A stretch of DNA of 61,069 bases from a virus (IMGVR_UViG_3300032315_000228:1-61069); one strand, 5' to 3'; shown: positions 29,563 through 37,817, numbered from the stretch's first letter. Notes: a model not told the origin generated them from the letters alone. Numbers and translations: made by a program.

Positions 29563-30060
29563 ATGCCAGACATTAAAACAGCCATGAGCGGTGTGCTCGA
29601 TGAATGGGAATTAGATAATCAACAACAGGAGAAGCAAGTGAAACACATACCACACTTTAAAGTAACTAACAACGTAACACGAGCAACATTCGATTACGTT
29701 AAAAACAACCCGCACAAATCATGCAAGACCATCTGCGTAGCATTGGAGAAGGATGGGTACAAGCCAGCATCTGTTGGCTCATTGCTCACGCAGTTTGTTA
29801 AGAATGGGTTGTGCATGAGGGATGCGAATGGCAACTACACGACGATAGTCAACGAGTACAAGCCCATAAAGGTAAGCAAGCAACTTAAAGCGGCGCAGGT
29901 CATACAGAAAGCCAAAGTTACACGAGGCGAGGGCATCGCCGCGCTCAGTCCGCAGCCTACGGTGAAGCTAGTGTGGGATGCGGATACAGTCATTAACAAC
30001 ATCGGCTTGAAGCAGGCGCACGCCCTGTATAAAGAGCTTGGCAAATATTTTGGAGGTTGA
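29563..30060 (+). CDS. Winged-helix-like early protein
   Basis: 165 residues from the ATG at 29563 (AAAGGAGAAAGCA upstream). Residues about 45-105 (RATFDYVKNNPHKSCKTICV, ALEKDGYKPASVGSLLTQFV, KNGLCMRDANGNYTTI) have the helix-helix-wing order of a winged HTH. The C-terminus (NNIGLKQAHALYKELGKYFG) is a separate conserved helix. It follows the best promoter of the early arm, so it may be a DNA-binding regulator. An internal GTG at 29638 with a perfect AGGAGAAGCAA could start a 140-residue form. Confidence 0.7.
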   Translation: MPDIKTAMSGVLDEWELDNQQQEKQVKHIPHFKVTNNVTRATFDYVKNNPHKSCKTICVALEKDGYKPASVGSLLTQFVKNGLCMRDANGNYTTIVNEYKPIKVSKQLKAAQVIQKAKVTRGEGIAALSPQPTVKLVWDADTVINNIGLKQAHALYKELGKYFGG

Positions 30061-30061
30061 T

Positions 30062-30181
30062 ATGTGGGATGTCCTTGTAACATTTATGTTGATGATGTTT
30101 GGTGCGTTCACTGTGATTGCATTCGGTGCGATTCTTATTTGGACGTTGTACTTAATACAGAATGGAGTTGATGATGAGTGA
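30062..30181 (+). CDS. Single-span membrane mini-protein
   Basis: 39 residues, one membrane helix at about residues 4-32 (MLMMFGAFTVIAFGAILIWT), short acidic tail. GGAGG 7 nt before the ATG. Overlaps the next gene by 8 nt. Such peptides often target host membrane proteins; function unknown. Confidence 0.65.
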   Translation: MWDVLVTFMLMMFGAFTVIAFGAILIWTLYLIQNGVDDE

Positions 30182-30443
30182 TAAACAAGTAAAAATAACT
30201 GAGAAGACTAGCGCAGGGTTATGCGATGCGCTGTTTGATGAATTTGATATGCTACGCAACGGCTTGAGCGATGCACATAGAGCATCCGCTGTTGCTAAAT
30301 TAGCTGTTCAGATTATTAACACAAAAAAGCTTGAGATTGAAGCCGCTGCTTTCCACAAGGCAGGATTGCGCTTCGTTCCTCTTGCTTTAACTGCCAACGG
30401 CATACCCATCGGGAAAGAAGAACGTGTTGAAGCAAGCGTTTGA
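30174..30443 (+). CDS. Small early protein
   Basis: 89 residues from the ATG at 30174 (GGAG 7 nt upstream). Helical (TSAGLCDALFDEFDMLRNGL, HRASAVAKLAVQIINTKKLE) with a short beta tail. Overlaps the next gene by 20 nt. Function unknown. Confidence 0.65.
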   Translation: MSDKQVKITEKTSAGLCDALFDEFDMLRNGLSDAHRASAVAKLAVQIINTKKLEIEAAAFHKAGLRFVPLALTANGIPIGKEERVEASV

Positions 30444-30879
30444 TTTCATGCAAGAAACCGATAGGGCACATATACACGGCGAGACTAGGGCAAAGATACT
30501 TGCTTTGGTCAAGGAGATTGATGCCGTGTACAAGCAGCACGTACGTGAACCAACAGGCATGGTGTGTGACATATGTGGCAAGGGCGATACCGACTCCATC
30601 CATAAAGTCAAGGATGTTGTCAATGGGTTTGAGCACCGCGAACATATGTCACCACGCCTGTGCTACGGACACAGTTGTGGCTGGAACAGTGTATACACAA
30701 AGTTTGAGTATCGCAGGAAGTATCAACTACTTGGTCTGAACAAGAAAGTTTTTAGTGAAATGCTTGAGATGGCGAGGACTGTGTTTGATGAGCCTGTCTT
30801 GTCAGATGAGGAGATTGACTTGCACTTTGCGCAGTACCTTGCCAAGCAACTACAGAAAACAGTAAAGGAGTACACATGA
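30424..30879 (+). CDS. Early protein with zinc-finger centre
   Basis: 151 residues; starts at a GTG (30424) after AAAGAAG, with an ATG 24 nt later as alternative. Centre contains CDICGKGD and HREHMSPRLCYGHSCGW, a likely treble-clef or zinc finger. The flanks are helical and the C-terminus is acidic (DEEIDLHFAQYLAKQLQ). ATGA overlap with the next gene. Possibly DNA- or RNA-binding. Confidence 0.7.
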   Translation: MLKQAFDFMQETDRAHIHGETRAKILALVKEIDAVYKQHVREPTGMVCDICGKGDTDSIHKVKDVVNGFEHREHMSPRLCYGHSCGWNSVYTKFEYRRKYQLLGLNKKVFSEMLEMARTVFDEPVLSDEEIDLHFAQYLAKQLQKTVKEYT

Positions 30880-31148
30880 CTGAAGAAGACGAAGCGTTCA
30901 ACGAGATTGAGCGCAGAAGTGTGGCTAAGAAAGAAGCTGTGAGGGCAACAATAGATATGAAAGAAGAGTTAACCAAGGCTCTTATTGAGAGCTATGACCA
31001 AGGGGTTAAAGACGCATTGGAATCAGTCATACAAGCCATCAAAGAACTGCGCCCCGCCATCATGCCGTTGGAGGGCATGGGTAGAGGCAAGGCCACGCAA
31101 GAATGGTTTGACATCTTGGTAAAACACATTGAGGAGATGAAGCAATGA
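30876..31148 (+). CDS. Small helical early protein
   Basis: 90 residues, nearly all helical and charged (EIERRSVAKKEAVRATIDMK, KELTKALIESYDQGVKDAL-type), with a short loop ELRPAIMPLEGMG. AAGGAG precedes the ATG, and ATGA overlaps occur on both sides. Function unknown. Confidence 0.7.
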   Translation: MTEEDEAFNEIERRSVAKKEAVRATIDMKEELTKALIESYDQGVKDALESVIQAIKELRPAIMPLEGMGRGKATQEWFDILVKHIEEMKQ

Positions 31149-31285
31149 TTTGGCTACTTGAGGACCACGCACTGTGGCGTTTGAGCAAAGACAAACAATT
31201 GGTGTGGTGTTGTAGCTGCACTAAGTTCTTACCTTGGTCAATGATTTATACCGTCCTTGCATGGACAGGGGAGAAGAACGCATGA
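31145..31285 (+). CDS. Cys-containing mini-protein
   Basis: 46 residues (MIWLLEDHALWRLSKDKQLV, WCCSCTKFLPWSMIYTVLAW). Trp-rich with a WCCSC cluster; only half of a zinc site is visible. ATGA overlaps on both sides with GGAGATGAAGCA upstream. Real coding is inferred from the tight packing; function unknown. Confidence 0.55.
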   Translation: MIWLLEDHALWRLSKDKQLVWCCSCTKFLPWSMIYTVLAWTGEKNA

Positions 31286-31557
31286 TTGAAAAAGACGACA
31301 CCATCAAGAACTATGTTCCTATTGGAAGTATTGAGTTGAAGTTGGCTGTGGCAAGGGCAGAGGGCTACGCCATTCGGGTTGAAGAAACAAGGTATCACCA
31401 CGTTGTTGATGGGACAGTTGTTACCAGCGTAGATGAGAGCAAGCCAAAATACTATTACTACTCTGATGACCCAAAACACCAACCCAATCGCTTGCTTCCA
31501 TTGCTTAACCCATACCGCATTGCAATGGAGTTTTATTTGAAGGAGAAGAACACATGA
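31282..31557 (+). CDS. Small early protein
   Basis: 91 residues from the ATG at 31282 (GGGGAGAAGAACGC upstream). Contains a Tyr-rich strand (SKPKYYYYSDDPKHQPNRLL) after AVARAEGYAIRVEETRYHHV. Overlaps neighbours by ATGA. Function unknown. Confidence 0.7.
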   Translation: MIEKDDTIKNYVPIGSIELKLAVARAEGYAIRVEETRYHHVVDGTVVTSVDESKPKYYYYSDDPKHQPNRLLPLLNPYRIAMEFYLKEKNT

Positions 31558-31769
31558 CACAAGATGAAATCATTAATGCAGCAAGTAAGTTGGGGCTGTC
31601 GTCCATGTACGATGCCTCGCGTGATACGTACTCAAACTGGGGGGACAAAGTTCTAGCCTTTGCCAAACTGGTAGCCGCCAAAGAACGTGAAGCAGTTGCT
31701 CAGATGGTAGAGCCGTGGCTTTTGCCTGAGTACGTGGAAAAAATAAGAGCAAGGAGTACACATGATTGA
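31554..31769 (+). CDS. Small helical early protein
   Basis: 71 residues (MTQDEIINAASKLGLSSMYD, VLAFAKLVAAKEREAVAQMV). The pattern of an N-terminal EII..A helix and a central FAKLVAAKEREA helix is frequent in short phage proteins of unknown role. ATGA overlap at its start and 8-nt overlap with the next gene. Confidence 0.75.
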   Translation: MTQDEIINAASKLGLSSMYDASRDTYSNWGDKVLAFAKLVAAKEREAVAQMVEPWLLPEYVEKIRARSTHD

Positions 31770-31923
31770 ACAAATCAAAACATTTTTTGGGAAGTTGCGT
31801 GGCTTGCATGGGCAACGCAAAGTTATAGTAGAGCAGGGATTGATATGGCGTTGCACCAAATGCCACCACATTTTTTTAACCAAGGAAGAGGGGGCAAAAC
31901 ATGATAGTGAAAACAATTGTTGA
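31762..31923 (+). CDS. Small protein with CxxCHH motif
   Basis: 53 residues; basic N-terminal half (FFGKLRGLHGQRKVIVEQG) and RCTKCHHIFLT, a half zinc finger. AAGGAG 9 nt before the ATG. Overlaps the previous gene by 8 nt and the next by 23 nt. Function unknown. Confidence 0.6.
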   Translation: MIEQIKTFFGKLRGLHGQRKVIVEQGLIWRCTKCHHIFLTKEEGAKHDSENNC

Positions 31924-32080
31924 GAACGATGATGGCACAATGACCATCACTTGTGACTTTGAGCCAGCAGAGATACGCGCTTGCGTAGAGGTTGGGTTTT
32001 TAAAACTTCTCAAGGACTACCTTGATGAACATGCCCCATTCCATGGAAGGAATATTGATGCTGAAACCAAAGAAGCGTGA
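31901..32080 (+). CDS. Small acidic early protein
   Basis: 59 residues (MIVKTIVENDDGTMTITCDF, EPAEIRACVEVGFLKLLKDY). Beta strands followed by a helix. Overlaps both neighbours. Its upstream AGGAAGAGGGG is a weak match to the usual cassette. Function unknown. Confidence 0.6.
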   Translation: MIVKTIVENDDGTMTITCDFEPAEIRACVEVGFLKLLKDYLDEHAPFHGRNIDAETKEA

Positions 32081-32261
32081 ACTGACCAAGAACGGGAGAA
32101 GCATAAGCGCCCAAGTAACACAGAGTGAGTACGAAGAGTGGGTAAAGCTTGGCAAAGTTAAATGGTTCAGATCATTTTTAAAAGATAGCAGGTTTGAAAG
32201 GGAAGCAAATGGCAATGACACCGGAAGCAAAAGTAAAGAAGCGCGTCAAGGCAATCCTTGA
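32058..32261 (+). CDS. Small basic protein, possible DNA-binding
   Basis: 67 residues from the ATG at 32058 (GGAAGGA 6-7 nt upstream). Very basic (MLKPKKRELTKNGRSISAQV, TQSEYEEWVKLGKVKWFRSF); the middle is reminiscent of small ribbon-helix-helix-like proteins. The last 50 nt overlap the nuclease gene. Function unknown. Confidence 0.55.
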   Translation: MLKPKKRELTKNGRSISAQVTQSEYEEWVKLGKVKWFRSFLKDSRFEREANGNDTGSKSKEARQGNP

Positions 32262-32526
32262 TGAGCTAAAGGTATACCACTTCTCGCCTATGCAAAACGG
32301 TATGGGCAGAGCGGGTATCCCTGACATCGTGGCGTGCCATTGCGGGAAGTTCATTGGGATAGAGTGCAAGGCGGGTAGCAATAAACCCACAGCACTACAG
32401 GAGCGCGAACTCAACCGCATACTAAACGCAGGCGGTGAGGCATACGTAATCAACGAAGAAAATATAGAACAACTTAGAGAGGAGTTGATATGGAACAAAA
32501 CGCTATTGAACGTAGGCTCGAGCTAA
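32209..32526 (+). CDS. VRR-NUC family nuclease
   Basis: 105 residues from the ATG at 32209 (AAAGGGAAGCAA upstream). Stand-alone VRR-NUC domain of the PD-(D/E)xK superfamily: N-terminal helix (PEAKVKKRVKAILDELKVYH), GIPD (36-39), IGIECKAG with E52 and K54, then the conserved helix LQERELNRILNAGGEAYVI. Such phage enzymes cut branched DNA and can resolve replication intermediates (family knowledge). It opens the replication block next to the polymerase. Confidence 0.85.
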   Translation: MAMTPEAKVKKRVKAILDELKVYHFSPMQNGMGRAGIPDIVACHCGKFIGIECKAGSNKPTALQERELNRILNAGGEAYVINEENIEQLREELIWNKTLLNVGSS

Positions 32527-32756
32527 TGAACGAGGAAGAGCGCGAGCACTTCAAGATGGTTGTAATGCAACTGATTAAGTGCTACGGCCCTGACCCAGAC
32601 CAAGCGGTACTACTTATCAAAACAGACGGGGAGATGGCAGGGCTCATCACCATGAATGTTGACGACATGGAAGCTGCGGAGCTTTTGCTCGAGGCAAACG
32701 ATTTTTTCGGCTATCTAAATATGGTTGGCGCACCACCAAAGGAGGCATTTAATTGA
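32490..32756 (+). CDS. Small acidic protein before the polymerase
   Basis: 88 residues, helical and acidic (IERRLELMNEEEREHFKMVV, MQLIKCYGPDPDQAVLLIKT). GGAG 8 nt before the ATG. It overlaps the nuclease gene by 37 nt and the TTG start of the polymerase by 4 nt. Might be a polymerase accessory by position; function unknown. Confidence 0.7.
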   Translation: MEQNAIERRLELMNEEEREHFKMVVMQLIKCYGPDPDQAVLLIKTDGEMAGLITMNVDDMEAAELLLEANDFFGYLNMVGAPPKEAFN

Positions 32757-34720
32757 CAAAACCATTTGACAGGATACTGACCATCGACTTTGAAACTCGG
32801 TGGGACAAGCGTGACTACACGCTATCCAAGATGACAACAGAGGAGTACATACGTGATAAAAGGTTCTTATCGTTCGGCGCTTGTGTCCATGAGTATGGAA
32901 GCACAGATGACATTAGCTGGGTTAGAGGAGCAGACCTACCTGAATTCTTTTCGGGAATTGACTGGGGACGGACAGCAGTGCTGGCGCATAACGCACAGTT
33001 CGATGTATCCATCCTTGAGTGGGTCTACGATTCTCACCCAGCCTTTATATTCGACACACTATCAATGGGACGCGCTCTTCGAGGCGTGGAAGTGGGGAAC
33101 AGTCTTGCGAAGCTGGCGCTCGACTTCGGACTTCAGCCAAAGGGAACGGCAGTACACAGCACTGATGGCCTCACATCAATATCGCCAGACATTGAAAAAG
33201 AACTCGCCGACTACTGTGCGCATGATGTGTACCTGTGCGAAGAAATTTTCAAGCGATTCATTGTTGGATACCCCAAATCCGAATTGCGTTTGATCGACAT
33301 GACGCTCAAGATGTACACACGACCGTACCTTGAGCTTGACAGCAAGATGCTTATCAAGGCACTGACAGAAGAAGGAGAAGCCCGTGAAAGTCTATTACAA
33401 AAGCTCGGCATACAGGAAACTGAACTTGCGTCGAACCCGAAGTTTGCTGCCATACTTGAAAGCCTCGGGGCTGTTGCCCCCACAAAAATTAGTAAAACTA
33501 CCGGCAAAGAAACACTCGCGCTGGCAAAAAACGACGCCCTCTTCCAAGCGTTGCTCAATGGTGAACGTGAGGATGTTGCCCTCCTTTGCGAAGCACGCCT
33601 TCGGGTTAAGTCAACGACTGAAAGAACCAGAGCCCAGCGCTTCCTCGATATATCCCAACGCGGCAAGCTACCTGTACCTTTATCGTATTACGGCGCTCTC
33701 TCGGGTCGCTGGACGGCGGCAAAGGGCAGCGCAATTAACATGCAAAACCTCAAGCGAGGCAGTTTCCTACGCAAAGCAATTATGGCTCCCGAGGGCTACC
33801 AGCTTGTTGTCGGTGACCTCTCACAGATTGAACCGCGAGTACTTGCGTGGCTTTCGGATTACCAAGATATGCTCAACATCTTCAGGTCAGGCGCTGACCC
33901 TTACGCGGCTTTCGGAGCGCAGATGTTTGACATACCCGGACTTACTAAGGAGTCTCATCCGGAGCTCCGTCAGTCTGCGAAAAGCGCCTTACTTGGTTGC
34001 GGCTACGGCTTGGGCTGGTCATCATTCGCGTCCCAGCTTCTCGTGGGGTTCCTCGGTGCGCCGCCGATCCGGTATGAAAGAGCCTTTGCAAAGGCGTTGA
34101 AAGTTAACCAAGAGATGGCCGAGCGCTTCTTGGAATGGTCTGAAACAGAGATCAAGCTAAGGGATATCCCACACACATGTAGCTATGCCGAGTTAGTGCA
34201 CCACGCTATCGCGGCCAAGCGCATCATTGATATATACCGTAACACGGCGTACCCTGTTGTGTCATTTTGGGACATGTGCTCTGACCTATTAGTGTCCGCG
34301 CTGGTCAACGGCAAGGAACACACCCACAAGTGCTTGACATTTAAGAAGGGTGCAATAGAATTGCCTAACGGGATGAGCTTGCTTTACCCCGATTTGCGCG
34401 AAATCAAAGACGAAAAAGGTAGGAGCCAGTGGGTATACGGGCCAAACGCTACCAAGTTGTATGCAGGGAAGATAACGAATAACGTAACACAGGCTGTTGC
34501 GCGTATTGTCATGACCGATGGAATGCTGCGGGTATCAAAGAGATACCCCGTGGTGGGAACAGTGCATGACGAGTTGATCGCGCTTGTGCCTGACAGTGAG
34601 GTCGAAGAAGCTAAGACTTGGGTCTTGGAGCAGATGACTATGGAGCCGAGTTATATGCCGGGGATACCCTTGGCCGCTGACGGTGGTGCACACCGTAGAT
34701 ATGGAGAAGCAAAGACATGA
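32753..34720 (+). CDS. Family A DNA polymerase with 3'-5' exonuclease
   Basis: 655 residues, from a TTG at 32753 (GGAGG 7 nt upstream; TTGA overlap with the previous stop). Exonuclease motifs: IDFET (D12, E14), AHNAQFD (N80, D84), YCAHD (Y154-D158). Polymerase motifs: A, VVGDLSQIEPRVLAW (D355); B, RQSAKSALLGCGYG (R406, K410, Y418); C, VHDE (605-608 region, D606). All catalytic residues are present. No 5' nuclease domain. Length fits short phage replicases; replicates the genome with the primase-helicase at 39730. No thioredoxin-binding loop is evident. Confidence 0.93.
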   Translation: MTKPFDRILTIDFETRWDKRDYTLSKMTTEEYIRDKRFLSFGACVHEYGSTDDISWVRGADLPEFFSGIDWGRTAVLAHNAQFDVSILEWVYDSHPAFIFDTLSMGRALRGVEVGNSLAKLALDFGLQPKGTAVHSTDGLTSISPDIEKELADYCAHDVYLCEEIFKRFIVGYPKSELRLIDMTLKMYTRPYLELDSKMLIKALTEEGEARESLLQKLGIQETELASNPKFAAILESLGAVAPTKISKTTGKETLALAKNDALFQALLNGEREDVALLCEARLRVKSTTERTRAQRFLDISQRGKLPVPLSYYGALSGRWTAAKGSAINMQNLKRGSFLRKAIMAPEGYQLVVGDLSQIEPRVLAWLSDYQDMLNIFRSGADPYAAFGAQMFDIPGLTKESHPELRQSAKSALLGCGYGLGWSSFASQLLVGFLGAPPIRYERAFAKALKVNQEMAERFLEWSETEIKLRDIPHTCSYAELVHHAIAAKRIIDIYRNTAYPVVSFWDMCSDLLVSALVNGKEHTHKCLTFKKGAIELPNGMSLLYPDLREIKDEKGRSQWVYGPNATKLYAGKITNNVTQAVARIVMTDGMLRVSKRYPVVGTVHDELIALVPDSEVEEAKTWVLEQMTMEPSYMPGIPLAADGGAHRRYGEAKT

Positions 34721-35037
34721 CAGCAAGAACAAAAACACCCATACCCCGCCGCATCCGTGTCGGGACTAGACAGTACTCAGTTGACATCGTGGAGACCATG
34801 TTGCGTAAGCGGGACATGGCGCGGGTCTACTACGGCGATAAGAAGATCGAGCTTGGTCAGTTCAGTAATGTGACTGGCAAGAAGTTTGATGACGACCGAG
34901 TACAAGAGAACTTTTGGCACGAGGTAACGCACGCCATCCTGCACGACATGGGCGAACACAAGCTCAACAACAACGAGAAGTTTGTAGTTGAGTTTTCTAA
35001 GCGCCTATCTAAAGCAATTAAATCAGCGAGGTTCTAA
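34717..35037 (+). CDS. Small HExxH metallopeptidase-fold protein
   Basis: 106 residues. WHEVTHAILHD carries HEVTH (68-72), with NEKFVVEFSKRL after it providing a possible third ligand Glu. Similar small proteins occur beside phage replication genes and resemble IrrE/ImmA- or SprT-like minimal domains. May process a phage or host replication protein, or be a zinc-binding scaffold. GGAGAAGCAA precedes the ATG by 4 nt and matches the small RNA over 10 nt. Confidence 0.75.
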   Translation: MTARTKTPIPRRIRVGTRQYSVDIVETMLRKRDMARVYYGDKKIELGQFSNVTGKKFDDDRVQENFWHEVTHAILHDMGEHKLNNNEKFVVEFSKRLSKAIKSARF

Positions 35038-35702
35038 TGAAAGCAGTAACGTGGAGTCACAGCGCACTGAAAGACTTTGAAGGATGCCCACGCAGGTATC
35101 ACGAAGTCAAGGTTCTCAACAACTTTCCTTTTCAGGAAACTGAGGCTACATATTACGGCAAAGAGTTTCACACCGCCGCTGAAGTTTATATCCGAGACAA
35201 CACACCCCTGCCCCCACAGTTTGGGTACGCCAAGGATGTACTCGATGCGCTGATCGCCAAGCCCGGCAGAAAGCTGTGTGAGCACGAGATGGGGTTGACC
35301 AAGGACTTACAACCTTGCGATTTCCACAGTAAAGACCGATGGGTTCGAGGCATTGCCGACCTACTTATCATTGATGACGAGAACCTTACAGCGTGGGTGG
35401 TGGACTACAAAACTGGCAACAATAAGTATCCCGACCGCGATCAGTTGAAGCTCATGTCTTTGATGGTATTCAAGCACTTCCCGCATATCAGGAAAGTCAA
35501 CTCAGCGTTGCTGTTCGTGGTTAAGAATGATATGGTTAAGCACAGCATGGCGGTGAGCGACGCGGATGCTGAGTGGTGGGATTACCGCGAGCGTGTGGCC
35601 AAGTTAGAAGCCTGTTTCGCATCCGGCGTATGGAACCCAAAGTCCTCTGCGCTGTGTCCGTGGTGCCCAGTTAAAACGTGTGAGTTCAATCCAAAACATT
35701 AA
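35037..35702 (+). CDS. Cas4/RecB-like PD-(D/E)xK nuclease with Fe-S cysteines
   Basis: 221 residues. Motifs of the RecB/Cas4 group: SALKDFEGCPRRYH (C17), YGKEFH (G41, H45), RGIADLLIIDD (D108), VVDYKTG (D123, K125), DRDQLKLMSLMVF (Q-motif), and a C-terminal CPWCPVKTC (C207, C210, C215). One N-terminal and three C-terminal cysteines are the 4Fe-4S arrangement of Cas4 and AddB. No CRISPR genes are nearby, so DNA end processing or recombination during replication is most likely. One-base overlap with the previous gene (TAATG). Confidence 0.88.
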   Translation: MKAVTWSHSALKDFEGCPRRYHEVKVLNNFPFQETEATYYGKEFHTAAEVYIRDNTPLPPQFGYAKDVLDALIAKPGRKLCEHEMGLTKDLQPCDFHSKDRWVRGIADLLIIDDENLTAWVVDYKTGNNKYPDRDQLKLMSLMVFKHFPHIRKVNSALLFVVKNDMVKHSMAVSDADAEWWDYRERVAKLEACFASGVWNPKSSALCPWCPVKTCEFNPKH

Positions 35703-35711
35703 AGGAAAATT

Positions 35712-36008
35712 ATGTCAGCTATAGAACCTAATCAACTTTCTCTTGGCAATGCAACACTATGTCATGTGTGCCACAAGCCCGTGGATGTAGCAGATTTTGC
35801 GGTAGAACATGACGGCCATGTAGGGATACGCAATCAAACATTTTCTGCTGAAGGGTACGGCCATATCATCATGCACGCAGAGTGTGCAACAGTGTTAGCA
35901 ATGCGCTTAATCCACGATGTAATGAAACAAAAAGAACGCAGCGTTCAAACCCCACTGCGTGTTGTAGAAACATTAGACAAAGTCAGAAAGGCAAACAATG
36001 GCTACTAA
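35712..36008 (+). CDS. Small zinc-finger-like protein
   Basis: 98 residues. CHVCHKPVD near residue 17 and a later HAEC give a possible Cys/His zinc site (CxxC...HxxxC). The second half is helical (VLAMRLIHDVMKQKERSVQ). AAAGGAAAA precedes the ATG. It overlaps the HNH gene by 11 nt. Function unknown. Confidence 0.7.
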   Translation: MSAIEPNQLSLGNATLCHVCHKPVDVADFAVEHDGHVGIRNQTFSAEGYGHIIMHAECATVLAMRLIHDVMKQKERSVQTPLRVVETLDKVRKANNGY

Positions 36009-36240
36009 ACGAGTTAGAGATTACAAAGCGGAATATAAGCGTGACTTGGAGACAGGCAAGTCCGGCCCCGGCTCCGATCAATCAGAGCGCCAGCGAGCAC
36101 GCAAAGCGTATGACGCTAAAGGCATCAACCGCGCAGGTAAAGACATCGACCACATCAAGCCGCTAAGAGCAGGTGGTAAGTCCACGACAGGTAACTTGAG
36201 ACTGCGTGCAAAGAAAGCCAATCAAGGCGATAACAAATAA
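35998..36240 (+). CDS. HNH-type nuclease, minimal
   Basis: 80 residues, very basic. Core KDIDHIKPLRAGGKSTTGNL contains the catalytic D51-H52 and N66 of the HNH fold, but no structural zinc cysteines. An N-terminal RQRARKAYDAKG-type helix is common in minimal phage HNH proteins. Lies between the Fe-S nuclease and helicase genes, so a replication or recombination role is possible; a homing nuclease is less likely because it is co-directional and translationally overlapped. Confidence 0.75.
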   Translation: MATKRVRDYKAEYKRDLETGKSGPGSDQSERQRARKAYDAKGINRAGKDIDHIKPLRAGGKSTTGNLRLRAKKANQGDNK

Positions 36241-36257
36241 AACAATGGAGAAGCAAC

Positions 36258-37817
36258 TTGGAAATCCTTGAAGACAAGGCACTAATATTCAAAACTAGAA
36301 ACCCCGAAAAGTACAGCATCATTCCTAAACACAAAGTCATCGAACGTGATGACGGTGGATACGACGTCGCTGTTTACTGGGGTCTAGACGAATGTAGGGT
36401 GCTACGCAACCTAGGCGTAAAAGATGTGCCCTCGCCAATCACACGCAAGTACAAGTGGCCGGGTCGTTACAAACCTATGGCACATCAGGTGGAGACTGCG
36501 GCGTTCTTAACCATGCACCGCAAGGCGTTTGTGTTCTCAGAACCTGGCACTGGCAAGACACTTTCTGCACTGTGGGCGGCGGACTACTTGATGCAACGCG
36601 GTGAGGTACGCAGATGTTTAGTTCTTTGCCCACTATCCATCATGCAGTCTGCATGGCTGGCTGACCTGAGTAACAGCATCATCCATCGCTCTGCCGTTGT
36701 CGCGCACCACACGCAGGCTAGTCGCCGCATAGAGATGATTCAACAAGACTATGAGTTCGTTATTACCAACTACGATGGCTTGAACTTGATAGCTGACGAG
36801 ATCAACGCTGATGGCCGCTTCGACTTAGTTATTGTTGATGAAGCTAACGCATACAAGACCGTGACAACAAGAAGATGGAAGTCGTTGAAGTCAATCATCA
36901 AACCTAACACACACGTATGGATGATGACCGGCACACCTGCATCACAGTCACCAGCAGATGCCTATGGCTTGGCCAAGATCGTCAACCCCGATGGCGTACC
37001 CAACTTCTTCACAGCTTGGCGCGATAAGGTAATGAACAAGGTCACCCTGTACAAGTGGGCGGCAAAGGCAGACGCTGCAGAGCAAGTACACGAAGCACTA
37101 CAACCAGCCATACGATTCAGTAAAGCGCAGTGCCTTGACCTACCACCAGTATTAACGACTACCCGCAAAGTTCCGTTGACACCCCAGCAAGCCAAGTACT
37201 ACAACCTACTCAAAGACCGTATGTTGGTGCAAGCCGCAGGCGAGACGATCAGCGCAGTCAACGCTGCCGCTGGTGTGAGTAAGTTGTTGCAGATCAGTTG
37301 TGGCGCTGTATACACCGACGAGAAAGAAGTAGTTGAATTCGATGCCGCCCCACGTCTTGGTGTGCTGGAAGAAATATTAGAAGAGACCACACGCAAGGTG
37401 ATTATCTTTGCGCTATTTCGTTCCAGCATCGACACCATACAGGCACACCTGACCAAGAAGAACATTGCCAACGAGTGTATTCATGGTGGGATTACACCCA
37501 CCAAACGGTCAGACATCATCCACCGCTTTCAACATGAGCAAGACCCTCGCGTATTGGTAATGCAACCGCAGGCTACGGCGCACGGCATCACACTGACTGC
37601 GGCTGACACGGTAGTTTTCTTTGGCCCCCTGATGAGCGTGGAGCAGTACATCCAGTGCATTGCAAGGGCTGACCGCAAGGGACAGAACTCCGACAAGGTG
37701 ACTGTCATCCACATCCAAGGCTCTCCGATTGAGGCCAAGATGTTCAAAGCATTGGAGGGAAAGGTAAGTGAGAACTCACTTCTAACTCAAATGTTCGAGC
37801 TTGAAATAAATTCTTGA
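36258..37817 (+). CDS. SNF2-like superfamily 2 helicase
   Basis: 519 residues starting at a TTG (36258; GGAGAAGCAAC upstream). Motif I EPGTGKT (95-101), motif Ia LCPLSIM, motif II VDEAN (193-197; DEAN instead of DEAH), motif III TGTPA, motif V TLTAADTVVFFGPL, and motif VI QCIARADRKGQ. The last is the SNF2-type QxxxRxxRxGQ. Such phage proteins act as DNA translocases or helicases at replication forks. The binding site pairs over 10 nt with the candidate small RNA. It lacks accessory DNA-binding domains of large chromatin remodellers. Confidence 0.88.
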   Translation: MEILEDKALIFKTRNPEKYSIIPKHKVIERDDGGYDVAVYWGLDECRVLRNLGVKDVPSPITRKYKWPGRYKPMAHQVETAAFLTMHRKAFVFSEPGTGKTLSALWAADYLMQRGEVRRCLVLCPLSIMQSAWLADLSNSIIHRSAVVAHHTQASRRIEMIQQDYEFVITNYDGLNLIADEINADGRFDLVIVDEANAYKTVTTRRWKSLKSIIKPNTHVWMMTGTPASQSPADAYGLAKIVNPDGVPNFFTAWRDKVMNKVTLYKWAAKADAAEQVHEALQPAIRFSKAQCLDLPPVLTTTRKVPLTPQQAKYYNLLKDRMLVQAAGETISAVNAAAGVSKLLQISCGAVYTDEKEVVEFDAAPRLGVLEEILEETTRKVIIFALFRSSIDTIQAHLTKKNIANECIHGGITPTKRSDIIHRFQHEQDPRVLVMQPQATAHGITLTAADTVVFFGPLMSVEQYIQCIARADRKGQNSDKVTVIHIQGSPIEAKMFKALEGKVSENSLLTQMFELEINS

